From Ferroglobus sp. (GTDB lineage Archaea; Halobacteriota; Archaeoglobi; Archaeoglobales; Archaeoglobaceae): a DNA stretch of 5,075 nucleotides. The DNA lies in the NCBI GenBank assembly GCA_015520115.1, contig WAQS01000237.1, forward strand, positions 1 to 5,075, in the 5' to 3' direction. Position 1 is the stretch's first letter; each line of letters opens with the position of its first letter. Below are positions 1 through 5,075 of the stretch, piece by piece. The notes below the pieces were generated by a model that had not been told where the DNA came from, did not search any database, and saw only the letters and a program-made list of their open reading frames with translations. Both the position numbers and the translations under genes were made by a program.

Positions 1-1
1 C

Positions 2-143
2 TCACACAGCAGTTTGGAAGTGAATAAAGAAGTTTGAAGAAAAGCTACCAATTTCCACGGAAAAGAAGAGAAGAAATATCATAGCGATAAATGAATTAGT
101 TCTAAAGATTAGGGAATTCTGCTCTGATGATAAAGAACATTGA
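2..143 (+). pseudogene. Possible decayed or frameshifted 3' end of an unidentified upstream gene
   Basis: One frame is open from the window edge to a TGA at 35-37 (ending LEVNKEV). The next frame is open from 24 to a TGA at 141-143 and encodes 39 residues with a protein-like, charged and helical character, for example KKFEEKLPIS early and NELVLKIREF late. The second stretch has no ATG, GTG or TTG, so it cannot start by itself; joining the two frames needs a single shift within 24-34, an A-rich stretch (AATAAAGAAG). This would fit the tail of a broken gene, but a 39-codon open stretch without a start can also arise by chance. I do not recognise the sequence and assign no function. An upstream gene that simply ends in one of the early stops (21-23, 25-27 or 35-37) is an equally simple reading. 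Confidence 0.25.
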
Positions 144-211
144 CTCACAGAGCATTCTGATTATTTCATTATCTATGTTCGTCGCTTAAGTTGCCATCCT
201 ATCTCCTGACC

Positions 212-220
212 ATTTAAAAT
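212..220 (+). promoter_or_regulatory. Weak TATA-like box (ATTTAAAAT), distal candidate for the mre11 operon
   Basis: ATTTAAAAT resembles an archaeal box A. Transcription starting about 25 bases downstream would give a leader of roughly 27 bases before the GTG at 269. That leader has no Shine-Dalgarno close to the start codon (the only purine cluster, CGAGGA at 229-234, is too far away), which argues mildly against this box being the main one. The surrounding DNA is AT-rich, so a match of this quality is not strong evidence. Confidence 0.25.
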
Positions 221-238
221 GAGAGTTACGAGGACAAG

Positions 239-247
239 AAATAAAAG
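239..247 (+). promoter_or_regulatory. TATA-like box (AAATAAAAG) placed for a leaderless mre11 transcript
   Basis: The box is centred about 26 bases before the GTG at 269, the spacing expected if the archaeal preinitiation complex starts transcription at or next to the start codon. No Shine-Dalgarno lies just upstream of the GTG, which agrees with a leaderless first gene, while the following genes of the operon do have Shine-Dalgarno motifs. The match to the TATA consensus is only moderate and the flanking BRE is not convincing. Confidence 0.35.
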
Positions 248-268
248 CTCCAGAAAAAACAATAAGAT

Positions 269-1546
269 GTGAGATTTGCACACCTTGCCGATGCCCATCT
301 GGGATACAAACAGTACGGTAGCGAAGAAAGAATGAGGGATTTCGCTCAGGCGTTTAAAAACGCAATTGAGTTCGCTTTGAGCAAGAACGTTGATTTCATA
401 ATCATAGCGGGTGACCTCTTCCACAAGAAAAGCGAAATGGATCCCATAACCCTCGCTCAGGCTACTAAGGTTTTGGAGAAGGTAAACGTGCCGGTAATTG
501 CTGTGGAAGGAAATCACGACGCAAGTTATTTTAGAGAGCGCTTCACGTGGCTCGATTATTTGGCTGCGGAAAACTACCTAATTAATCTCAAGCCAAACTT
601 CGATGAGGGAATAGTTTTGGAAGAGTGGAACGGACAGAACGGATCTTATGTCGACGTAGGTGAGGCGAGAATTTACGGACTAAAGTATTTCGGAGCGCTA
701 ACGGAAAAAGTTCTCTCCGATTACTTGCCAAGAATTAAAAAGGACGGCTTTACAATATTCGTTTCCCACTTCGGGGTGGAAAAGTACATGGACATCTACG
801 GTTGCATAAGTTCTGAAATCTTGCACAGGCATAGAAACAAGATCGACTACGTTGCTTTGGGGCACATCCACATGAAGTACGTCGAAGACGATTACATTTT
901 CAATCCGGGAAGTTTGGAGAGCTGCGACGCAAGAGAAAGCTTTTTCGAGAAGGGAATGTTCATAGTCGATGTTGATGATGAAGTTAGCTACGTTCACGAA
1001 AAGAGCTTTTACACCCCGAGAACCTTCAGATTTCTTGAGTACGAGTTTAAAAGTTCCGATTTGAGGGAGTTCAAGGAGTTTCTCGTTAAAAACAAAGGTA
1101 AAGGCAAGGAAGTCGTAATTCTAAAAATTAAGTATAGTGTTAAAGGCATCGTCGATGAGGAGAAAGTAGAGAAAATTGCTAAAGAAGTTCTTTCACCCCT
1201 CGTCCTGAAAGTCGAATGGTTGCCCGAAGTTTCCACCTACGACGTGAAGATTTCAGATTATTCAAGTAGAGCCGAAATCGAAAGAGGAGTTTTAAAGCAG
1301 CTTTTATCGAGATTCGGCTATGAAGACTTGGCTGATGACGTGTTGAAGCTCAAAGAACTTCTTGCAGATAAAAAAGTTGAGGACGCCTTCAGCTTAATAG
1401 ACGATCTCGTTAAAGTCGGAAAAAGGGAAGTTAAGAGAGTAGAAAGAGAGGTCAAGGAGGCTGAGAAAGAAGTAGAGGAGGAAGTTTGGGACTGGAGGAA
1501 AGCGTATGATCAGAGAAGTTTACCTCGAAAACGTAAAAAGTTATAG
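269..1546 (+). CDS. mre11: DNA double-strand break repair protein Mre11 (nuclease subunit)
   Basis: Mn-dependent 3'-5' exonuclease and endonuclease of the Mre11-Rad50 complex, which recognises broken DNA ends and starts their processing. The 425-residue protein has the full calcineurin-like phosphodiesterase motif set: D8 and H10 (DAHLGY), D49 (GDLFHKKS), N82-H83-D84 (GNHD), H167 (SHFGV), and H199 with H201 (GHIH). These correspond to the two-metal ligands known in Pyrococcus Mre11, so the enzyme should be active. A capping region follows (about 240-330), then a helical Rad50-binding region (about 335-385) and a highly charged Lys/Glu/Arg tail ending in a basic stretch, RSLPRKRKKL. The start is GTG: a TAA at 263-265 is in frame just upstream, and the next residues already lead into the DxH motif. 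There is no Shine-Dalgarno, so it is probably translated from a leaderless or short-leader mRNA. It is the first gene of the operon and its last 41 bases overlap rad50. Length is normal for the family. Confidence 0.97.
   Translation: MRFAHLADAHLGYKQYGSEERMRDFAQAFKNAIEFALSKNVDFIIIAGDLFHKKSEMDPITLAQATKVLEKVNVPVIAVEGNHDASYFRERFTWLDYLAAENYLINLKPNFDEGIVLEEWNGQNGSYVDVGEARIYGLKYFGALTEKVLSDYLPRIKKDGFTIFVSHFGVEKYMDIYGCISSEILHRHRNKIDYVALGHIHMKYVEDDYIFNPGSLESCDARESFFEKGMFIVDVDDEVSYVHEKSFYTPRTFRFLEYEFKSSDLREFKEFLVKNKGKGKEVVILKIKYSVKGIVDEEKVEKIAKEVLSPLVLKVEWLPEVSTYDVKISDYSSRAEIERGVLKQLLSRFGYEDLADDVLKLKELLADKKVEDAFSLIDDLVKVGKREVKRVEREVKEAEKEVEEEVWDWRKAYDQRSLPRKRKKL
1494..1499 (+). promoter_or_regulatory. 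Shine-Dalgarno for rad50 (GGAGGA)
   Basis: GGAGGA lies inside the mre11 coding sequence and ends six bases before the rad50 ATG at 1506. It is the strongest Shine-Dalgarno in the window. It supports the ATG at 1506 as the start and explains how rad50 can be translated although it begins 41 bases before mre11 ends. Confidence 0.8.
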
Positions 1547-4163
1547 CAGGCAGAGGATAGAATTTACGGAAGGTATTAATGCGATAATAGGTAGAAACGG
1601 TGCCGGAAAAACAACAATCCTTGAAGCTATAGGATTTGCGCTCTTCGATCATCTTCCCTACAACATCTCGGATTTTGTTAGAAGAGGGGAAAAGAGAGCT
1701 GAGATAAGAATTAAATTCGTCAGTCCCCTTGACGAAAGGGAATACGTAGCCGTGAGGAAAATTGAAGGAGGAAAAACAACCCACTACTACATAGAGGACC
1801 TCGAACTTGGGAGAGTTGCAAGCGGAGTCAGAGATGTTACGGAATGGGTAAAACAACATTTCAAACTTGAGGTTTCTCCAAGGGAGATCTTCGAGAATGC
1901 AATAGGCGTTTCTCAGGGAAATATAATTTCGCACTTCATTGCCCAACCGTCCGTTAGGAGAGAGGTATTCACGCCGCTGCTCGGAATCGAAAGATACAAG
2001 AAAGCCTATGAAAACGCAAGGGAAATCGTTAGATTTTACGAAACGAAAATTCACGAGATCGAAAGGGAGATGAGCTACCTAAAGGCTAAGATCGAGAATA
2101 AGGACAGGCTTATTTCAGCTTTAAACTCCGCAAAAAAGGAAATTGAGGAGCTAAAAAAGAGAAGAGAAGAGATTCGAAAAAGAAGGGTTGAGATCGAAAA
2201 TAGAAGGAACGAATTGAACAGGTTGAAAAGTGAGCTTGAAAGTCTCCTTTTCCGAAAATCGGAGATTTCAAAAGAGGTTAACCTCATCGCTCCAGAAGTC
2301 GAAAAGCTGAAAAATCAGCTTGAAGAAATCAAAAATCTCGAAGCGGAGATTGAAAGGCTAAAAAGCGACTACGAAAAATATTTGGAAGCCGAAAGCAAAA
2401 TTAAAGAGAAAAAGGAAGTTCTCGAAAAAATTTCGAAGAAAAGAGATGAGCTGATAAAGATCTCCGAAAGCTGCAAAGCTATAGAGGAGAGAATCAGAGA
2501 AGCCTCCAATGAGGCTGAAAGGATAAAGAAAAGTTTGAGAGATCTCGAAGGGATTGAAGAACTCGCGAAAAAAGAAGAGGAGCTAAAGAAAGAGCTTGAA
2601 AGACTAAAAGCTCTGGAAAGTGAGTTAAAAGCCCTTGAAAACCATTTAAAGAGTTTAATGAAAAGTTACGACGAAAAAAGAGAGGAATCGCTAAGATTAA
2701 AGAGAGCCGAAGAAAAGCTTGGAAAAGTTAGGGGACAAATCACCAAACTCGCTAACGTTAAAGAGCTATACTTAAAAGCGTTGGACAAGAGGAGCAAAAT
2801 TAAAAGTAGGATAGAAGAGCTGCAAAAACAAAAAAGAGAAGCTGAAAAAGGCTTTTGTCCGATAATTGATGAGAACTGCGATAGAATCGTAGAATACGCC
2901 AAGAACATCGAAGATGAAATCAAAAATCTCCTCCAGAAACTCGGAAAGCTCGAAGAAAAATTTGAAAAGCTTGAAAAAGCTCTGAAACATCTTGAAGAGT
3001 TGGAAAAAGAAGAAAAAGTTTTGATGAGCGAATTGAAGAAAAAAGAGGCTGTGGAGAAATCCGTTAAAGACCTTGAGGAGAGCATAGAGAGGTTGAAGAA
3101 CGAGTTGGATAAAAAGAGAAAGGAACTTGAAAAAAGAGAGGCGTTTGAAGAAGAGTTGAAAAAAGTGACTGGAAGCGTTCAAAAGCTTGGAGAAAAAAGA
3201 AAGCTTGAGGAACGATTGAAAGAAGTGGAAAGAATAAAAGAAGAGCTCGAAGAAGAGCTGGCCGATAAAAAGGAGAAGCTGAAGAACTTCGAAAAAATTG
3301 AGAAAGCGTACGAGGAGCTAAAGAGATTTCTCGAAAAATTGGAGAGAGTTTTGGAGGAAAAAAGGGAAAGCTACGAGAGATACATTCTCTGTCAGGAAAA
3401 AGTCAAAGAAAAAGAGAGAATCGAGGCTGAGCTAAAACAAAAGGTTAAAAGGCTAAAAGATCTTGAAAGCGAAGGTAAAGAGGTCGAAAGCAGAATCGAG
3501 AGTATAAAAAAGGTGTACAAAGAAGAGGAGTTGGAAGAAGTTGAAAACACGCTCAAAGAGATAAACCGCGAACTCGGAAAGCTTGAAGGGAAAGTTGGTC
3601 AGCTGGAAAAAAGCGTTAAGGATCTGGAAAAAGAGCTTGAGGATTTAAAGAAGAGCGAGGAGAAATTTGAAGATCTAAAAGGGAAATCGAAGGAATTGAA
3701 GAAGAAACTTGAGTTCGTTAACCTCGTTAGGGAGATTTTAAAAGAGGCGATTCCTCAAATGATAAAAGCGTACACAGAAGCAATTTCCGTGGAAGCTAAC
3801 AGGATATTCTGCGAGATCATGGACGACTTCTCGTGGCAAATAGAACTAACTGAAGATTTCGGAATTAAAGCGAAATATATGGGGAGAGAGATTAGCTTTC
3901 AGCAAATGAGCGGTGGGGAGCAGGTTGTTGCGGCTTTGTCAGTTAGACTTGCTCTTCTGAAGTTCTTGTCCTCTGCTGGAGTTGTATTTTTTGACGAACC
4001 AACCCAGAACATGGATGAAGAAAGGAGAAGGAATTTCGCAAGGCAGATCACGAATATAAAAGGATTCCGGCAAATTTTCGTGATAACTCATGACGACACT
4101 TTTGAAGAGATGGTGGAAAACGTGATTAGGGTTAGGAAGGAGAACGGAGTGTCAGTCGTATGA
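1506..4163 (+). CDS. rad50: DNA double-strand break repair ATPase Rad50 with atypical CX6C hook
   Basis: SMC-like ABC ATPase that dimerises on ATP, binds DNA ends and controls Mre11 access to them. The 885 residues run in the expected order. The N-terminal lobe has Walker A GRNGAGKTT (29-37) and a Q-loop region around SQGNII (136-141). A long coiled coil follows, with the ascending arm at about 170-445, the apex at 451-458 and the descending arm at about 460-735. The C-terminal lobe has the ABC signature SGGEQ (802-806), Walker B VVFFDEPT (826-833), a D-loop with D837 and the H-loop histidine H862 (VITHDD). The apex, where Rad50 dimers normally join through Zn bound by CXXC, reads CPIIDENC, so the two cysteines (C451, C458) are six residues apart. 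Other cysteines are C323, C629 and C769, none near the apex. The ATG is set by the GGAGGA at 1494-1499 and by a normal short lead-in to Walker A. The gene overlaps mre11 by 41 bases and nurA by four. Length is typical for archaeal Rad50; no frameshift is seen. Confidence 0.97.
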   Translation: MIREVYLENVKSYSRQRIEFTEGINAIIGRNGAGKTTILEAIGFALFDHLPYNISDFVRRGEKRAEIRIKFVSPLDEREYVAVRKIEGGKTTHYYIEDLELGRVASGVRDVTEWVKQHFKLEVSPREIFENAIGVSQGNIISHFIAQPSVRREVFTPLLGIERYKKAYENAREIVRFYETKIHEIEREMSYLKAKIENKDRLISALNSAKKEIEELKKRREEIRKRRVEIENRRNELNRLKSELESLLFRKSEISKEVNLIAPEVEKLKNQLEEIKNLEAEIERLKSDYEKYLEAESKIKEKKEVLEKISKKRDELIKISESCKAIEERIREASNEAERIKKSLRDLEGIEELAKKEEELKKELERLKALESELKALENHLKSLMKSYDEKREESLRLKRAEEKLGKVRGQITKLANVKELYLKALDKRSKIKSRIEELQKQKREAEKGFCPIIDENCDRIVEYAKNIEDEIKNLLQKLGKLEEKFEKLEKALKHLEELEKEEKVLMSELKKKEAVEKSVKDLEESIERLKNELDKKRKELEKREAFEEELKKVTGSVQKLGEKRKLEERLKEVERIKEELEEELADKKEKLKNFEKIEKAYEELKRFLEKLERVLEEKRESYERYILCQEKVKEKERIEAELKQKVKRLKDLESEGKEVESRIESIKKVYKEEELEEVENTLKEINRELGKLEGKVGQLEKSVKDLEKELEDLKKSEEKFEDLKGKSKELKKKLEFVNLVREILKEAIPQMIKAYTEAISVEANRIFCEIMDDFSWQIELTEDFGIKAKYMGREISFQQMSGGEQVVAALSVRLALLKFLSSAGVVFFDEPTQNMDEERRRNFARQITNIKGFRQIFVITHDDTFEEMVENVIRVRKENGVSVV
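2856..2879 (+). other. Rad50 apex (hook) codons: CX6C in place of CXXC
   Basis: These eight codons encode C-P-I-I-D-E-N-C (residues 451-458), almost exactly halfway along the 885-residue protein and flanked on both sides by coiled coil, the position of the zinc hook. The first Cys-Pro matches the start of the usual CPxC motif, but the second cysteine is displaced by four residues. The reading frame is continuous through the site, so this is not a simple frameshift effect. Whether the pair still binds Zn across the dimer cannot be told from sequence. Confidence 0.85.
4146..4149 (+). promoter_or_regulatory. Modest Shine-Dalgarno for nurA (GGAG)
   Basis: GGAG lies in the last codons of rad50, ten bases before the nurA ATG at 4160. 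The spacing is slightly long. With the ATGA stop-start overlap, nurA translation is probably coupled to rad50 termination as well as to this site. Confidence 0.5.
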
Positions 4164-5023
4164 GATTCGAAGGGAAGTTAATAGAAAACGTGGCGAAAAT
4201 TAGAGAATTCTACAGAAAAACCGAAATTTCCGAGATTCCCGATTTGGAGAAGAGAAGAATTTTCGTAGAAGATCTCAAATCATTTTTGAGAGGATTAAAG
4301 GTTGCTGGCGTTGACGGAAGTCAGATTTCTCCGCTGAAAGACTTTGGTTTACCTTTCGGCGGAGTTCAAGCTGCAAGGCTCGTTGTGGAGCATGGGAAGG
4401 GGAAGTACGATTTGAAATATAAGAGCGGAATAGCTCACGAGTCGAACTTGGAGCTTGAAAGGTTCAAGCTTGAGGTTGAAATGCTGAAAGAAGTGATGAG
4501 TGAAGACGTTTACGCCTTCTACGACGGCAGTTTTTCCTTCTTTTTCGCATCCGAAATGAGCGAAAAGCTCAGAAGAGCTTATCTGAAAGAGTTCGAAGAG
4601 CTAATAAAACTGAGCGAAGAAAATGAGACGCCGGTAATTGCTTACGTTGACAGGAGTTATTCAAGAGAGCTTTTCCAAAATACATACGACTCCTACGTTC
4701 TTAGAAGTTATCTTTCAATGTTCGAATTCGTAGAACCGATAAAGAGGGGAAATCTTTTAATAACGTATTTTAAGGTTAACCCTACCTTCCCGGCAAAAAT
4801 TGAAATGCCAATCTGGCTTGAGGATAGAATAGAGGAAGTTTTAAAAGTAATTCTGGCTGAATGCCTCATTTCCTCAACCTCCGGCTACCCTTACATCCTT
4901 GAGAGAGTGCACAAATACGCCACAATATCCGAAAGGGAGAAAGAAGAGTTCGTTAAGGCTGTTGGAGCAAAAATGCTCTCGTACAAGTTCGTCAGCAAGT
5001 TGAAAGGAAAAGGTAAAATTTAG
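4160..5023 (+). CDS. nurA: NurA-family 5'-3' nuclease
   Basis: Dimeric Mn-dependent nuclease that works with the HerA hexameric translocase to resect 5' strands at DNA breaks after Mre11-Rad50. The 287-residue protein shows the family's RNase H-like active-site landmarks: D52 in GVDGSQ, an acidic pair E105/E107 in a helix, D122 in YDGSFS, and near the C terminus Y243 and H251 in GYPYILERVH. The spacing of E105 to D122 and of Y243 to H251 agrees with what I recall for the catalytic residues of Sulfolobus NurA. A further acidic motif, YVDRSYS (D164), and a C-terminal basic end (KLKGKGKI) are visible. The ATG overlaps the rad50 TGA (ATGA), a typical coupled start, and its place directly after rad50 is the classical archaeal neighbourhood. 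It is shorter than many archaeal NurA proteins (roughly 340-450 residues by recollection) but keeps both ends of the active site, so it looks complete and not truncated. Confidence 0.9.
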   Translation: MRFEGKLIENVAKIREFYRKTEISEIPDLEKRRIFVEDLKSFLRGLKVAGVDGSQISPLKDFGLPFGGVQAARLVVEHGKGKYDLKYKSGIAHESNLELERFKLEVEMLKEVMSEDVYAFYDGSFSFFFASEMSEKLRRAYLKEFEELIKLSEENETPVIAYVDRSYSRELFQNTYDSYVLRSYLSMFEFVEPIKRGNLLITYFKVNPTFPAKIEMPIWLEDRIEEVLKVILAECLISSTSGYPYILERVHKYATISEREKEEFVKAVGAKMLSYKFVSKLKGKGKI

Positions 5024-5043
5024 CAACGAAGAGGCTATAGCGA

Positions 5044-5075
5044 ATGAGAGTCGTCAGAGTTCTAAATTCAAAGGA
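5044..5075 (+). CDS. Possible start of a fourth operon gene, cut by the window edge
   Basis: An ATG 20 bases after the nurA stop opens a frame with no stop to the window edge; ten full codons are visible (MRVVRVLNSK). A GAGG at 5031-5034 lies nine bases before it and could act as a Shine-Dalgarno. No T-rich terminator separates it from nurA, so it would be cotranscribed. Ten residues are too few to identify a product. HerA would be the natural guess from archaeal gene neighbourhoods, but nothing in these residues shows it. A chance ATG in an intergenic region is the alternative. Confidence 0.4.
   Translation, partial: MRVVRVLNSK

Noticed and set aside
120..154. Inverted repeat TGCTCTG (120-126) / CAGAGCA (148-154) with a 21-base spacer
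   Set aside because: A 7-base perfect stem with a long loop is expected by chance about this often in a region of this size, and no T-run follows directly to make a terminator.
173..517. Minus-strand 114-codon open frame across the mre11 promoter
   Set aside because: More than half lies antisense to the conserved mre11 nuclease motifs, and no ribosome-binding site or family motif supports it. Its hydrophobic segment comes from the AT-rich intergenic region.
1452..2054. 200-codon open frame on the minus strand
   Set aside because: It lies opposite the Walker A and Q-loop coding part of rad50 and the end of mre11, has no recognisable motif, and is explained as a shadow of purine-rich + strand codons.
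2666..3182. Two overlapping minus-strand open frames rich in Phe, Ser and Leu that could look like membrane proteins
   Set aside because: They are the complement of Glu/Lys codons of the Rad50 coiled coil; TTC/TTT/CTT runs are the direct result. They also overlap each other in different frames.
490..4642. A 13-base identical stretch (GCCGGTAATTGCT) in mre11 (490-502) and nurA (4630-4642), each followed by a similar SY...RE..F coding stretch
   Set aside because: Both encode a common beta-strand sequence (PVIA) in unrelated folds with similar codon use; the surrounding sequences do not align further, so it is most likely coincidence.
5024..5043. Possible terminator between nurA and the next start
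   Set aside because: The 20-base gap has neither a T-run nor a stem-loop.
1..5075. CRISPR arrays, tRNA or rRNA genes, insertion sequences
   Set aside because: No regularly spaced repeats, cloverleaf-like segments, rRNA-like conserved stretches, terminal inverted repeats or transposase motifs were seen by eye on either strand.

Overview
The window carries an archaeal DNA double-strand-break end-processing operon. Three genes lie head to tail on the + strand: mre11 (nuclease), rad50 (SMC-like ABC ATPase) and nurA (5'-3' nuclease). The Mre11-Rad50-NurA order, overlapping starts, Shine-Dalgarno motifs only at the internal genes, and AGA/AGG/ATA-rich codon use point to an archaeon. The protein style suggests a thermophilic euryarchaeon, possibly Archaeoglobi; that placement is inference, because no search could be run.

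Layout. Bases 1-268 hold no intact gene: a 39-codon open stretch without a start codon (24-143) that may be the tail of a decayed gene, then about 125 bases with two weak TATA-like boxes. mre11 (269-1546) begins at a GTG fixed by an in-frame stop two codons upstream. rad50 (1506-4163) starts inside mre11, overlapping it by 41 bases behind a good Shine-Dalgarno. nurA (4160-5023) overlaps rad50 by four bases (ATGA). After a 20-base gap, an ATG at 5044 with a plausible Shine-Dalgarno may open a fourth gene that is cut by the window edge.

How the genes work together. In archaea, Mre11-Rad50 recognises and opens broken DNA ends, and NurA with the HerA translocase then resects the 5' strand to give the 3' tail needed by RadA recombinase. 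All catalytic residues I would expect in Mre11 and NurA, and all ATPase motifs in Rad50, can be read here. herA is not seen; it is either the truncated downstream gene or elsewhere in the genome.

The most unusual point is the Rad50 apex: instead of the canonical CXXC zinc hook, the midpoint of the coiled coil carries Cys-Pro-Ile-Ile-Asp-Glu-Asn-Cys (CX6C). Smaller points are an ATG-TGA start-stop overlapping the mre11 GTG start, a basic Mre11 tail encoded entirely in the overlap with rad50, and a compact NurA. I found no wholly new system; this is a known repair module with some atypical details.
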